Assembly (NCBI RefSeq): GCF_033880585.1
Contig: NZ_CP137624.1
Span: 1,976,001 to 2,040,000, forward strand
Source of the DNA: Lysinibacillus louembei
GTDB lineage: Bacteria; Bacillota; Bacilli; Bacillales_A; Planococcaceae
Direction of reading: 5' to 3'
DNA length: 64,000 bases
Shown here piece by piece: positions 23,033 through 32,482 of the stretch. Under the pieces are notes generated by a model that made no database searches, was not told the DNA's origin, and saw nothing but the letters and a program-made list of their open reading frames with translations. The first letter of the stretch is position 1. The number at the start of each line of letters is the position of its first letter. Made by a program: the position numbers and the translations under genes.

Positions 23033-23515
23033 ATGCGAAGAATCACATTATCAAATGGTAAAACAGTTGAAGTAGAATGTTTGAGCTGTGCATTAACAAG
23101 TGGAGTCATGGAGCCAGATGGAGGCACTGTCATTGAAACGGAGCATTTTCATGCACATCAAGATGTGGCATACCCAATCAAGGGATTAATGATATTAGCC
23201 TCTAAACGCCATATTAAATGCTTTGATGAATTAACAGAGGAAGAAAAGCTAGATTATATTGCAATTTTATCAAAAATTAGAGCTGCCCAAAGAAAGATTT
23301 TAGGGATAGAGCATGTCTATTATTTTTACAATGAGGATACAACACATCATTTTCATACTTGGCTAGTCCCACGCTATGACTGGATGTATCAATTTGGGCG
23401 CTCGGTAGAATCTGTAAGACCTGTTTTGTTGCATGCTAGAAACCATATGAATAGTGAGGGAAATATCAATACAGTGATGGAGGCGATTCAGCAGCTAACA
23501 AAAGAGTTAAATTAA
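23033..23515 (+). CDS. HIT-family (histidine triad) protein
   Basis: A 160-aa protein with HHFHTWLVPRYDW near residue 105, an H-x-H-x motif of the histidine-triad type, and an upstream ASKRHIKCFDELTEEE stretch typical of HIT hydrolases. The family hydrolyses nucleotide phosphoramidates or dinucleoside polyphosphates; the substrate here is unknown. AAAGGAG ribosome-binding site. The gene follows repeat array 2, which probably contains no promoter element beyond its AT-rich cores. Confidence 0.75.
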   Translation: MRRITLSNGKTVEVECLSCALTSGVMEPDGGTVIETEHFHAHQDVAYPIKGLMILASKRHIKCFDELTEEEKLDYIAILSKIRAAQRKILGIEHVYYFYNEDTTHHFHTWLVPRYDWMYQFGRSVESVRPVLLHARNHMNSEGNINTVMEAIQQLTKELN

Positions 23516-23518
23516 CAA

Positions 23519-23563
23519 GAGCTGCTCGAAAAGCAGGCTAATGCGCCGCTTTTCGAACAGCTC
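23519..23563. terminator. Bidirectional terminator between convergent genes
   Basis: Stem GAGCTGCTCGAAAAGC / GCTTTTCGAACAGCTC between the HIT gene (+) and the PepSY gene (-). Confidence 0.75.
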
Positions 23564-23573
23564 AAAATGACAA

Positions 23574-24539
23574 CTAGTCATCAATGCTATACTCTAAAAC
23601 TTCTCCAGTTTGTGCATCAATTTCAAATTCGTGTTCAATTTTGCCATCTTTAATTTCAACTTCATAAATATAGCGACCATCATCTTCGTCAAGCTTAGCT
23701 TTTTTCACTTTACCAGCGACTTGCTTTTGGGCAATCGCAATCGCCTGCTGTGACGAAATCAAGTTGCTTGGCTTGTTAGATACATTTGAAGTGGCATTTT
23801 CATTATGAGAATTTTTATTGTCCCAATTATTATGACTTAAAACAGCCCCCGTTTTTGCATCAATATCAAATGTGTTGACGATGCTGCGGTCACGCACGAT
23901 GATTTCATAAATCTCTTTGTTATTTTTAGAAGTTAGCTTAGCCTTTGTTACTTGACCAGAAGCCTGTTTTAACGCAATATCCATCGCCTGTTGCTTTGTA
24001 ATAAGATTTTGTGTATTAACAGGTTGCTTAGCTGTATTTAAAGTCTTACGCTCAACGATCGTTACTGCACCTGTTTGTGCATCCACTTCAAGCTCTATTT
24101 TTTCTGTCGCTGTTTTTATTTCGATTTCATAATGTGGAATATTGTCATCGCCATCGTAATCAAAATCAATGATTTGCCCTGCAAATTGCTTTAAGGCAAT
24201 ATCTGTTGCTTGTTGCTCTGTAATTGAGTTTGCCGTTTGTTTTGTTGCATTTAATGCTTCACGTTCAACAACTGTTACTGCGCCAGTTTTCGCATTCACT
24301 TCAAGCTCTAGCTTTTCCGTTGCAGTTTTTACGTCAATTTCATAATGTGGAATTCTGTCATCGCCATCATAATCAAAATCAATGATTTGTCCTTCAAATT
24401 GCTTTAATGCCAGTTCTTTTGCTTGCTGAGCTGTAATTGTTGCCGCTTTTTCCGCTGAGCCAGATAAGTCATTTTGTGCGAAAATATAACCACCAATCAT
24501 GCCGACAAGTACCGTAGGAATAATCCAATATTTTTTCAT
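23574..24539 (-). CDS. Membrane-anchored protein with four PepSY repeats
   Basis: A 321-aa protein with an N-terminal membrane segment ([16 protein letters not shown], residues 6-21) and four PepSY domains at about 33-95, 105-167, 175-240 and 255-320. The first two are near duplicates (both contain [12 protein letters not shown]). PepSY domains are extracellular and often linked to peptidase inhibition or sensing. It lies downstream of a two-component system with another PepSY protein, a layout like B. subtilis ykoGH-ykoI. It is separated from the upstream PepSY gene by 90 bp with its own ribosome-binding site. Confidence 0.85.
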   Translation of the reverse strand: MKKYWIIPTVLVGMIGGYIFAQNDLSGSAEKAATITAQQAKELALKQFEGQIIDFDYDGDDRIPHYEIDVKTATEKLELEVNAKTGAVTVVEREALNATKQTANSITEQQATDIALKQFAGQIIDFDYDGDDNIPHYEIEIKTATEKIELEVDAQTGAVTIVERKTLNTAKQPVNTQNLITKQQAMDIALKQASGQVTKAKLTSKNNKEIYEIIVRDRSIVNTFDIDAKTGAVLSHNNWDNKNSHNENATSNVSNKPSNLISSQQAIAIAQKQVAGKVKKAKLDEDDGRYIYEVEIKDGKIEHEFEIDAQTGEVLEYSIDD

Positions 24540-24629
24540 TTCTCATACACTCCTTCTGTTGCTTATAGTCTCATTATAAAAAATGAAAATGAGATGACTG
24601 TGAGAGCAACATTAGAATTTAATGAGAAT

Positions 24630-25277
24630 TTAATCATCGAATTCTACAGTTATAATTTTCCCTGTAATAGCATGGATAACAAACTTTGTTTCATAGTCGC
24701 CATGCTCTATTTCAATTTCATATGTGCCGCCATCATCCGTTTTCTTAAATTTTGCCTTATCAACAATGCCAGGCTGCTCCTTTAGCGCAATTTGAATTGC
24801 CTGCTCTTGAGAGATTTTATAGCTTTTATTTTCTGGAGTAGGCTGCTTTGTTTGTGGCTTAGTGACTTGCTCATTCGTCTTAGGCTGTTCCACTGGCTTT
24901 TGTACTGTATCAGTTTTTTGTTCTACTTGTTTTGTATTTTCTTGCACTATATCACTTTTGGAATTGTCTTTTGTAACAACTTCTTTCTTTTCATCTATCT
25001 GTGCTACAAATTGATGGACAAGTGTTAAATTGGAAGGATGCCTATTTTCTAAATCAACATTGACCTGGTAAATACCCTCTGCTGTGGCAAAGGATACTAT
25101 AGCGATATCATCCTCCATCGCAATTGACTTGACTTCACCTGCATATAAATTTTCAATATGCTGTTGCACATCGGCCTCACTTAGCGGCTGCTTTTGCATA
25201 ATGTTATTCAATCCAGAAAAGAGGAAATAGCTAACGATACATGTTGCAATCAACAATAAAATGACCTTTCTATTCAT
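24630..25277 (-). CDS. Membrane-anchored single-PepSY protein
   Basis: A 215-aa protein: N-terminal membrane anchor (VILLLIATCIVSYFLFSG, residues 4-21), an extracellular domain, a Lys/Gln/Thr/Pro-rich linker at about 95-145 and a C-terminal PepSY domain ending in KIITVEFDD. It overlaps the histidine kinase gene by 8 bp, so it is translationally coupled to it and probably works as an accessory or output of that sensor. The ligand is unknown. Confidence 0.82.
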   Translation of the reverse strand: MNRKVILLLIATCIVSYFLFSGLNNIMQKQPLSEADVQQHIENLYAGEVKSIAMEDDIAIVSFATAEGIYQVNVDLENRHPSNLTLVHQFVAQIDEKKEVVTKDNSKSDIVQENTKQVEQKTDTVQKPVEQPKTNEQVTKPQTKQPTPENKSYKISQEQAIQIALKEQPGIVDKAKFKKTDDGGTYEIEIEHGDYETKFVIHAITGKIITVEFDD

Positions 25278-26610
25278 GTATCATCACATCCTTACTCGAA
25301 ATTGTCACAGTTGTACCAACACCGACAGCACTGCTAATTTGTATCGTTAAATGCAGTAAATCAGCTAGCTCCTTAGCAATTGCCAAACCAAGCCCAGTGC
25401 CACCTGTTTTACGATTACGCGCTTTATCAACACGATAAAAGCGCTCAAATAAATGTGGTAAATCCTTTTCAGGTATACCGATACCTGTATCCTCAATAAT
25501 AATTTGCTTATCTGTCATTGTTACTGTAATGGGCTGATCGCTATATTTACGCGCATTATCAATAAAAATAAAGAGCAGCTGCTTTAATTTCGCAGCATCT
25601 GTCATCAACATAAAGCTATTGCCTTCTATGCGAACTTCACGCGCATAGGCCTGCTGCATTGTCATGGCAATTTCCTGCAATAACGGCTCAATATTTGTCT
25701 GAGATGAAGCAATTTCAACATTTTCGTTGACAGAGGCAAGCTGTAGCATTTGTGTAATCATATCCTGCATATTTGCTGTTTCCTTCGTAATGGCTGTTAG
25801 CGCCTCGTAAGCGACCTGCTCATTTTGAAAGCCACGACGCTGCAAAAGCTTGGCATAGCTTTCGATAACAGTGAGCGGCGTTTTCAGCTCATGTGAGGCA
25901 TTGCCAACAAATTGCTGCTGCTTCAAATAATTGTCCTCTAAACGATGCATTAGCGCATTATAGGTCGTTGTCATCTCCGCAATTTCATCTTTTTTATTTT
26001 GCTGTAAAGGTAACTGCTCATAGCGATTTGTTGTAATGTTTTGCTGCATTGTCGTTGTCAGCTGTTGAATTGGCTTTGCGATAATACCTGCTAAAATCGA
26101 GCTCGCTAAATAAATTGGAATAATTGCAACTAATGCCATAGCAATTAAAATCCATTTTAAAAGGGCAATGTTTTGCGCAATATTAGGCAATGGCTCAATC
26201 AATTGTAATGTAACAACTTCACCTGTTGACCAAATAAGCGGATAGTTGGTTGCGATGATAGGCATATCTTTCCAATAAGAAATCGTATAATCGGCATTTT
26301 CCTCTAATACGAAAGGGATGCGCTCAACAGTTGCCGTCGCCTGCATATTCATTAGCTGTTCATCATTCTCGTCTACGATGCGCAAAGCACCATTTGACGG
26401 GATATACGCACGCAAAAAGGAGCTAATATTCACGTTGGCATCTACCTTGCTCATCCCACTCATTAATTCACCTGCGCGATTTTGCAGCTGTGTATATTCA
26501 TTTTGAAAGGCGAGCTTTTGATAAATCAGAAATATACCTGTAAAGCTTGTCGTAATAATAAATAATGTAAGCAATGTCGAAAATAAATTAATCTTCGTTT
26601 TAAGCTTCAT
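25270..26610 (-). CDS. Sensor histidine kinase
   Basis: A 446-aa membrane kinase with TM segments at about residues 10-33 and 150-172, an extracellular sensor between them, a HAMP linker, and HisKA with the phosphorylated His in NASHELKTPLTVIES (near residue 240). The HATPase domain has an N box around FIDNARKYS, then EDTGIGIPEKDL and GGTGLGLAIA. It overlaps the response regulator by 11 bp and the PepSY gene by 8 bp, so it forms one operon with both. The signal is unknown; by context it could be envelope or peptide stress. Confidence 0.93.
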   Translation of the reverse strand: MKLKTKINLFSTLLTLFIITTSFTGIFLIYQKLAFQNEYTQLQNRAGELMSGMSKVDANVNISSFLRAYIPSNGALRIVDENDEQLMNMQATATVERIPFVLEENADYTISYWKDMPIIATNYPLIWSTGEVVTLQLIEPLPNIAQNIALLKWILIAMALVAIIPIYLASSILAGIIAKPIQQLTTTMQQNITTNRYEQLPLQQNKKDEIAEMTTTYNALMHRLEDNYLKQQQFVGNASHELKTPLTVIESYAKLLQRRGFQNEQVAYEALTAITKETANMQDMITQMLQLASVNENVEIASSQTNIEPLLQEIAMTMQQAYAREVRIEGNSFMLMTDAAKLKQLLFIFIDNARKYSDQPITVTMTDKQIIIEDTGIGIPEKDLPHLFERFYRVDKARNRKTGGTGLGLAIAKELADLLHLTIQISSAVGVGTTVTISSKDVMIHE

Positions 26611-27280
26611 CGTTCGCTACCTTCAAGACATAACCAACACCGCGTACTGTATGAAGCAGGGGAGTACCTACTGCATCAATTTTTTGACGCAAATAACGAA
26701 CATAGACATCAACAACGTTCGTATCGCCAAAATAATCATAGCCCCAAACGGTCGTTAAAATTTGCTCTCGACTTTGCACATGCTGTGGATGCTTTAAAAA
26801 ATGAACGAGTAAATCATATTCGCGTGGCGTTAAATGAATTGCTTGTCCCGCACGCGTCACCTCGCGTGTCTGCTCATTTAAAAATAAATCCGCAAACCTC
26901 AGTTGTTCCTCGTGCTGTACAGTTCTTGTGCGCAAAGCAGCACGAATACGGGCGAGCAATTCCTCAAAATCAAAGGGCTTTGTGACATAATCATTTGCCC
27001 CTAAATCCAGTCCCGTTACCTTATCTTCAACGAGCCCCTTTGCTGTGAGCAAAATTACAGGTGTATCATCCTTTTTCCGAATGCGCTGCAATACTTCAAA
27101 GCCGTTCATCTCAGGCAGCATCACATCGAGCAATACGAGGTCCCACTGCTCCTCGCGATAGGCAATTAATCCTTCTGCTCCTGTATGTGCTACCTTTGTT
27201 GCGTAGTTTTCAAATTCAAGCTCCAATTGCAAAACACGTGCAATTTGTGGCTCATCCTCTATAATTAAAATTTTTTGCAT
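26600..27280 (-). CDS. OmpR-family response regulator
   Basis: A 226-aa regulator with receiver domain 1-115 (IIEDEP acidic pocket, phospho-Asp in LLDVMLPEMNG, Lys in VTKPF) and a winged-helix DNA-binding domain to the C-terminus (LTPREYDLLVHFLKH, VDVYVRYLRQKID, VRGVGYVLK). The ATG at 27280 has GGAGG upstream; the longer upstream reading frame is not supported. First gene of the minus-strand operon. Confidence 0.93.
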   Translation of the reverse strand: MQKILIIEDEPQIARVLQLELEFENYATKVAHTGAEGLIAYREEQWDLVLLDVMLPEMNGFEVLQRIRKKDDTPVILLTAKGLVEDKVTGLDLGANDYVTKPFDFEELLARIRAALRTRTVQHEEQLRFADLFLNEQTREVTRAGQAIHLTPREYDLLVHFLKHPQHVQSREQILTTVWGYDYFGDTNVVDVYVRYLRQKIDAVGTPLLHTVRGVGYVLKVANDEA

Positions 27281-27422
27281 AGCTAGGACCTCCAATCTTA
27301 TATTTATCCTAGATGATAAGAATAGGAGATGCAAGTGACTTGAAATATTTCGCATTGTCATATAGAAAGGCATTTGGTATAATGAATCTTGTTGCAATGT
27401 TTGGGATGCAGGAGGTGGACGT

Positions 27423-27650
27423 ATGCATACGTTATTAATGACTTTACTTATTATCGTTTCGATTGCTTTAATTGTTACTGTATTATTACAATCAGGTAAA
27501 AGTGCAGGTTTATCAGGGGCCATCTCTGGTGGAGCGGAGCAACTATTCGGTAAACAAAAAGCGCGCGGTATGGATTTAATTTTACACCGCACAACAATCG
27601 TATTAGCGGTAATTTTCTTTATTTTAACACTTGCTATTACAAAAATTTAA
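27423..27650 (+). CDS. secG: Preprotein translocase subunit SecG
   Basis: A 75-aa membrane protein with two hydrophobic segments (residues 2-22 and 55-73) and the SecG signature [20 protein letters not shown] between them. It associates with SecYE and assists protein export. AGGAGGTG ribosome-binding site. Start of the conserved secG-est-rnr-smpB-ssrA block. A hairpin near 27663-27700 (AGCTGTCC...) may attenuate it. Confidence 0.94.
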   Translation: MHTLLMTLLIIVSIALIVTVLLQSGKSAGLSGAISGGAEQLFGKQKARGMDLILHRTTIVLAVIFFILTLAITKI

Positions 27651-27728
27651 TTAAAGTGAGACAAGCTGTCCATAAGTGAAAACTTATGTGGCGGCTTTTT
27701 GTTTAAGCATTTTTTCGAGGGGGAATAG

Positions 27729-27965
27729 ATGGTGACGAGATGGAATAGGGAGGATATTATATTTGACAGCTTACATGAAGCTGATGTGTGGGCTGATTCA
27801 ATAGCTAATGAAATTTACGCTCGACTTTATGATGGCTATGATACACGAGATTATAAAATAGCCTATTCTTTAGCTTTTAGGCTTTCAGGGATAAAAGAAT
27901 TGAAAGTAATGACAGAATCAACAGCTGACCGATATAAAGTTTGGGTAGTAGATGACAAATCCTAA
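27729..27965 (+). CDS. Small hypothetical protein
   Basis: A 78-aa soluble protein with no recognised domain. It is rich in acidic and aromatic residues (SLHEADVWADSIANEIYARL) and predicted alpha/beta. GAGGGGGAAT precedes the ATG, so translation is plausible. It interrupts the usual secG-est adjacency, so it is probably a lineage-specific insertion into the block. Function unknown. Confidence 0.6.
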   Translation: MVTRWNREDIIFDSLHEADVWADSIANEIYARLYDGYDTRDYKIAYSLAFRLSGIKELKVMTESTADRYKVWVVDDKS

Positions 27966-28056
27966 AAGAAAAGCTCGATTTTTCGCCATCATTGGTTGTT
28001 TTACTTTATAATGTAAATTAGACGGGCAATTGTTGAAAAGTATGGAGGACAAAACA

Positions 28057-28806
28057 ATGAAATTAACACAGCCAAAACCATTTTTCTTTCAAGCGGGGAA
28101 GCGAGCTGTACTGCTATTGCATGGCTTTACAGGTACCTCTGCCGATGTGCGCATGCTTGGACGTTTTTTAGAGAAGAAGGGCTACACTTCTCATGCGCCA
28201 CATTATAAGGGGCATGGTGTACCGCCAGAGGAGCTACTCGTGACGAATCCAAGTCAGTGGTGGCAGGATGTGCAGAATGGCTACCAATTTTTAAAGGAAC
28301 AAGGCTATGAGGAAATTGCGGTTGCGGGCTTATCCCTTGGTGGTGTTTTTTCATTAAAGCTGGCAATGAACTTTCCAGTGAAGGGCATCGTGACAATGTG
28401 TTCACCGATGACGATGCGCACATTAGATATTATGTTTGACGGTGTGCTAGACTATGCAAAGCAATATAAAAAATATGAAGGAAAAACTGACGAGCAAATC
28501 GAACTAGAATTGCAAGCGATTCGTCAGCAGGGCATGCCGTCCTTAAAGGATTTGCAAAAGCTTGTTGACGATGTATACCGCGAAATTGATATGATTTATG
28601 CACCGATTTTCGTCGTGCAGGCAACAAAAGATGACGTAATTAATCCAGATTCCGCGAATATGATTTACGAAGGTGTGGAATCCTTAAAGAAATCGATGAA
28701 ATGGTATGACAATTCAGGACATGTCATTACACTAGATAAAGAAAAGGAACAGCTACATGAGGATGTGTATGCCTTTTTACAGTCACTTGATTGGCATGTT
28801 GACTAA
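28057..28806 (+). CDS. est: Carboxylesterase, Est30/YvaK type
   Basis: An alpha/beta-hydrolase of 249 aa. [16 protein letters not shown] is the oxyanion-hole region, the nucleophile Ser lies in AGLSLGG, the catalytic Asp region is TKDDVINP and the His region is SGHVITLD. It matches Geobacillus Est30 in length and in its position between secG and rnr. Hydrolyses short-chain esters in known relatives; physiological substrate unknown. The start at 28057 follows GGAGG. Confidence 0.92.
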   Translation: MKLTQPKPFFFQAGKRAVLLLHGFTGTSADVRMLGRFLEKKGYTSHAPHYKGHGVPPEELLVTNPSQWWQDVQNGYQFLKEQGYEEIAVAGLSLGGVFSLKLAMNFPVKGIVTMCSPMTMRTLDIMFDGVLDYAKQYKKYEGKTDEQIELELQAIRQQGMPSLKDLQKLVDDVYREIDMIYAPIFVVQATKDDVINPDSANMIYEGVESLKKSMKWYDNSGHVITLDKEKEQLHEDVYAFLQSLDWHVD

Positions 28807-28844
28807 TGGGAAAGAGAGATGTTTGTTAGTGAGGAGGGACAATA

Positions 28845-31235
28845 ATGACGCAAAAAAATGATTTACAGCAGCGCTTGCTAGAGCTGATGAAAAGTCAAGA
28901 GTACAAGCCAATGACCGTTTCAGAAATTGAAGATACCTTTGGCATGATTGAAGCAGAGGAATTTAAAGAGCTTGTCAAAACATTAGTAAAGATGGAAGCA
29001 CAGGGCTATGTCGTACGCTCACGTGCCAATCGCTATGGCTTGCCAGAGCGCATGAATTTATTGCGCGGACGCTTTATCGGCCATGCAAAAGGCTTCGGCT
29101 TCGTTGCACCTGAGGAAGAGGGTATGGATGATATTTTTATCCCGCCACATGAAATTAATGGTGCATTAAATGGTGATACGGTATTAATCCGCGTATTAAA
29201 TGAATCATCAGGCGACCGTCGTGAAGGAACGATTACGAAAATTGTTGAGCGTAGCAAAACGACTTTCGTCGGTACATACCAAGCAAATCGTGGCTTTGGT
29301 TTTGTAATACCTGATGATAAAAAATTAAATATGGACATTTATGTAGCCAAAGAGGATACACTCGGCGCAGTAGATGGACATAAGGTCGTTGTCGAAGTAA
29401 CCGCATGGCCAGATGAAATTAAATCGGCTTCGGGTATGGTGACAAAAATATTAGGGCATAAAAATGACCCTGGTGTTGATATTTTATCGATTCTTTATAA
29501 ATATGATATCCCACCTGAATTTCCGCAAGAGGTTGTTGATGCGGCAGGGCAAGTATCTGATGAAGTATCAGAGCAGGATTTAATCGGGCGTCGTGATCTA
29601 CGCAATGAAGTCATTGTGACAATTGATGGCGCAGATGCCAAGGATTTAGATGATGCCGTAACCGTAACGAAAAATGCGGATGGCACATACAAGCTTGGTG
29701 TGCATATTGCGGATGTGAGCCATTATGTAGCAGAGGGCTCTGTATTAGACCAAGAAGCATATGAGCGTGCCACATCTGTTTATTTAACAGACCGCGTAAT
29801 TCCAATGATTCCGCACCGCTTATCAAACGGTATTTGTTCATTGAATCCACAAGTAGACCGCTTGACACTATCTTGTGAAATGACAATTGATGGTAGCGGG
29901 CAAGTTGTGCAGCACGAAATTTTCCAAAGTGTTATTAACACAACAGAGCGTATGACCTATACAGATGTTTATAAAATTTTAGAGGAGCCTGATGAGCATC
30001 CAGAGCTACTACAACGCTATGAGCAGCTTGTACCGATGTTTCAGCAAATGGCAGAGCTAGCCGCTATTTTACGTCAAAAGCGTATGGCGCGCGGAGCAAT
30101 TGACTTTGATTTCAAGGAATCAAAAGTATTAGTGAATGAAGAAGGCTGGCCAACCGATATTGTGCTGCGTGAACGCACAGTAGCGGAGCGCTTAATCGAG
30201 GAATTTATGCTTGCTGCGAACGAAACGATTGCCGAGCATTTCCACTGGATGGAGCTACCATTCCTTTATCGTATACACGAAGACCCAAAACCAGAAAAGC
30301 TACAGCGCTTCTTTGAGTTTGTAACGAATTTTGGCTTAGTCATAAAAGGAACAGGTAACTCTGTTCATCCAAAAGCATTGCAGGAAATTATTCGCTCGAT
30401 TGAAGGGATGCCTGAGGAGCCAGTTATTTCAACGATGCTACTGCGCTCTTTACAGCAGGCAAAATACTATCCAGAATCGTTAGGGCATTTCGGCTTATCG
30501 ACAGACTATTACACGCATTTCACATCGCCAATTCGCCGTTACCCAGACTTAATCGTGCATCGCTTGATTCGCACGTATTTAATTAATGGTGACACATCAA
30601 AGGAAACGGTATTCAAATGGCAGCAAGCGATGGATGAAATAGCTGACCATACATCAGAGCGCGAACGCCGTGCTGTAGAAGCAGAGCGCGACACAGACGC
30701 ACTGAAAAAAGCACAATTTATGTTTGATAAAATTGGTGAAGAATTTGTCGGCATGGTATCATCCTTGACAAACTTCGGCATGTTTGTCGAGCTACCAAAT
30801 ACGGTAGAAGGCCTTGTCCATATTAGCAATATGACAGACGACTACTACCGCTTCGATGACCGCCAAATGGTATTAATCGGCGAGCGCACAGGACGCCAAT
30901 TCCATATCGGTGATGAAGTGACAGTACGTGTCGCAAACGTAGTTATCGAGGAATCATCCATCGACTTTGAAGTTGTTGGTATGGTCACATCACACGGTGG
31001 ACGTCCACGCAAAGCTACACCAAAGGTTATTCATGCAGGACGCAGTGAAAAGAAAAGTGGCGAACGCTCAGAGCGCCGTGACAGAAGAAAGCGTGACGAT
31101 GAACGCCCAGGACGCAAAAAAAGCAAAACAGCTGAACGTGACCCACGCGGACGCCGCAAAGACGACAAAGCAAAGGACAAACCAAAATTCTACGAAGGCG
31201 TCGCTAAAAAAGGCAAAAAGAAAAAGAGAAAATAA
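28845..31235 (+). CDS. rnr: Ribonuclease R
   Basis: A 3'-5' exoribonuclease of 796 aa. Order: N-terminal winged helix, cold-shock domains ([15 protein letters not shown] and [12 protein letters not shown]), RNB catalytic domain with [12 protein letters not shown] and the [11 protein letters not shown] stretch, S1 domain ([18 protein letters not shown]), and a long Lys/Arg-rich tail. It degrades structured RNA and works with SmpB-tmRNA on stalled mRNA, which fits its place before smpB and ssrA. GAGGAGGG ribosome-binding site. Confidence 0.96.
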   Translation: MTQKNDLQQRLLELMKSQEYKPMTVSEIEDTFGMIEAEEFKELVKTLVKMEAQGYVVRSRANRYGLPERMNLLRGRFIGHAKGFGFVAPEEEGMDDIFIPPHEINGALNGDTVLIRVLNESSGDRREGTITKIVERSKTTFVGTYQANRGFGFVIPDDKKLNMDIYVAKEDTLGAVDGHKVVVEVTAWPDEIKSASGMVTKILGHKNDPGVDILSILYKYDIPPEFPQEVVDAAGQVSDEVSEQDLIGRRDLRNEVIVTIDGADAKDLDDAVTVTKNADGTYKLGVHIADVSHYVAEGSVLDQEAYERATSVYLTDRVIPMIPHRLSNGICSLNPQVDRLTLSCEMTIDGSGQVVQHEIFQSVINTTERMTYTDVYKILEEPDEHPELLQRYEQLVPMFQQMAELAAILRQKRMARGAIDFDFKESKVLVNEEGWPTDIVLRERTVAERLIEEFMLAANETIAEHFHWMELPFLYRIHEDPKPEKLQRFFEFVTNFGLVIKGTGNSVHPKALQEIIRSIEGMPEEPVISTMLLRSLQQAKYYPESLGHFGLSTDYYTHFTSPIRRYPDLIVHRLIRTYLINGDTSKETVFKWQQAMDEIADHTSERERRAVEAERDTDALKKAQFMFDKIGEEFVGMVSSLTNFGMFVELPNTVEGLVHISNMTDDYYRFDDRQMVLIGERTGRQFHIGDEVTVRVANVVIEESSIDFEVVGMVTSHGGRPRKATPKVIHAGRSEKKSGERSERRDRRKRDDERPGRKKSKTAERDPRGRRKDDKAKDKPKFYEGVAKKGKKKKRK

Positions 31236-31255
31236 AACAAGATATAATGAGAATA

Positions 31256-31282
31256 AGCTGCTCACACAAATCGTGAGCAGCT
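31256..31282 (+). terminator. Hairpin between rnr and smpB
   Basis: Stem AGCTGCTCAC / GTGAGCAGCT without a following T run, so probably an attenuator or processing site. Confidence 0.5.
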
Positions 31283-31300
31283 CGCTGTGAGGTGTAACAA

Positions 31301-31765
31301 ATGGCAAAAGGAACGGGCAAAGTACTAGCCCAAAACAAAAAAGCAGGACACGACTACTTCATCGAAGAAATATACGAAGCAGGCCTCGTCCTAACAGGCA
31401 CAGAAATCAAATCAATCCGCGCAGGCAAAGTCCAACTAAAGGACTCGCACATTCGCATACGCAATGGTGAAGCATGGGTCTACAACATGCACGTCAGCCC
31501 ATTCGACCAAGGTAACCGCTTCAACCACGACCCACTACGCAACCGCAAGCTCCTACTACACAAACGACAAATCGGTCAGCTAGTAGGCGCAGTCAAACGC
31601 GATGGCTACACAATCGTGCCATTAAAAATGTACATTAAGGACGGTTATGCAAAACTATTAATCGGTCTCGGTAAAGGGAAGAAGGACCACGATAAACGCG
31701 ATGATCTACGCAAAAAAGAAGCAAAGCGTGAAATGGAACGTGCTTTCAAGGATCGCCAACGCTAA
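31301..31765 (+). CDS. smpB: SsrA-binding protein SmpB
   Basis: A 154-aa tmRNA-binding protein. [18 protein letters not shown] and [13 protein letters not shown] form the OB-type core; the basic tail ends in KDRQR. It carries tmRNA to stalled ribosomes. Two hundred bases upstream of ssrA, the standard arrangement. The first 100 codons favour C-ending codons much more than neighbouring genes do, which is unusual here. Confidence 0.97.
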   Translation: MAKGTGKVLAQNKKAGHDYFIEEIYEAGLVLTGTEIKSIRAGKVQLKDSHIRIRNGEAWVYNMHVSPFDQGNRFNHDPLRNRKLLLHKRQIGQLVGAVKRDGYTIVPLKMYIKDGYAKLLIGLGKGKKDHDKRDDLRKKEAKREMERAFKDRQR

Positions 31766-31767
31766 TG

Positions 31768-31802
31768 TTGAACAGCACGCTATTAAGGGCGTGCTACTCA
31801 AC
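31768..31802 (+). terminator. Hairpin after smpB
   Basis: Stem GTTGA-CAGCACGC / GCGTGCT-CTCAAC starting 3 bp after the smpB stop, followed by an A-rich and not a T-rich tract. Confidence 0.5.
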
Positions 31803-31831
31803 AAAATGAAAAATTTAACAAGCAATATCAC

Positions 31832-31860
31832 TTGATGTTTGACTATCTTTGTCTTATAAT
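31832..31860 (+). promoter_or_regulatory. Promoter of ssrA
   Basis: TTGATG at 31832-31837, 17-bp spacer, TATAAT at 31855-31860. The transcript would begin about 95 bp before mature tmRNA. A GAGCAAC/GTTGCTC hairpin near 31876-31906 lies in this leader. Confidence 0.65.
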
Positions 31861-31962
31861 AGTGACTACAATGCCAGCGAGCAACTACTCATACGTTGCT
31901 CATTTTACAGCCTGCATTAAGCAGAGCTGACCGTATACGGTTTACAAACCGGATTATTATCC

Positions 31963-32316
31963 GGGGACGTTACGGATTCGACAGGGGTGGTTCAAGCTCT
32001 GGTCGCGCGTCGGAGGTCTCGGCTCCGTCATCAACGGAAGTTATATAATAACTGGCAAACAACAAAACTTAGCTTTCGCAGCGTAAGCTCGTAGGCGCTC
32101 TGCCTCTGCATCACCCATGTGCAGTACGCAGGGCTCAACTTTAAGTGGGATACGGTCGGTGGTGCCGCTTGAGTCACCGGCAAGAGATTTCCAAGCTAGC
32201 GTGCAGGACGCCTGTCTGTCGGCATAATGCCACGTGAACTGCAAATAGACAAACTACACGCGTAGAAGCCGGCGTATTGGAGCTTCTGGACGCGGGTTCG
32301 ACTCCCGCCGTCTCCA
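31963..32316 (+). ncRNA. ssrA: Transfer-messenger RNA (tmRNA)
   Basis: The 5' end GGGGACGTTACGGATTCGAC pairs with the 3' end ...CGTCTCCA; the T-arm GGGTTCGACTCCC and encoded CCA are present. The tag reading frame at 32054-32086 gives GKQQNLAFAA then TAA, so the full tag would be AGKQQNLAFAA. It rescues stalled ribosomes with SmpB. The last 99 bases (32218-32316) are an integration site and are repeated at 61659-61757, so the present 3' end was supplied or regenerated by the mobile element. Confidence 0.97.
32218..32316 (+). repeat. attL: 99-bp direct repeat inside the ssrA 3' end
   Basis: Identical over 99 bases to 61659-61757. Sequence identity stops at T (32217) versus G (61658) on the left and at TTT versus CAC on the right. 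tmRNA 3' ends are classic tyrosine-recombinase targets. Confidence 0.97.
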
Positions 32317-32364
32317 TTTTTTACCAGCCTATAAACGGCGGTATATCAACGATTTTCGAGGTTA

Positions 32365-32403
32365 GGGATATTGAACGGGAGTTGAACTCTTGTTGAATAT
32401 CCC
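32365..32403. repeat. Inverted repeat next to attL
   Basis: GGGATATTGAAC and GTTGAATATCCC enclose a second near-palindrome GAGTTGAACTC. It lies between attL and the integrase, so it may bind integrase or an excisionase, or terminate ssrA transcription (a TATTTT tract follows). Confidence 0.55.
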
Positions 32404-32482
32404 TATTTTCATCCCTAGAGAAAAATAACATATTTGAACGATTCTTAGACCTTCTAATTAAAATAATTGGGAGGTTTTTTGT

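Noticed and set aside
24474-25028. Plus-strand frames rich in Phe and Cys over the PepSY genes
   Set aside because: Shadows of the minus-strand PepSY genes, hydrophobic only because of antisense Lys/Glu codons.
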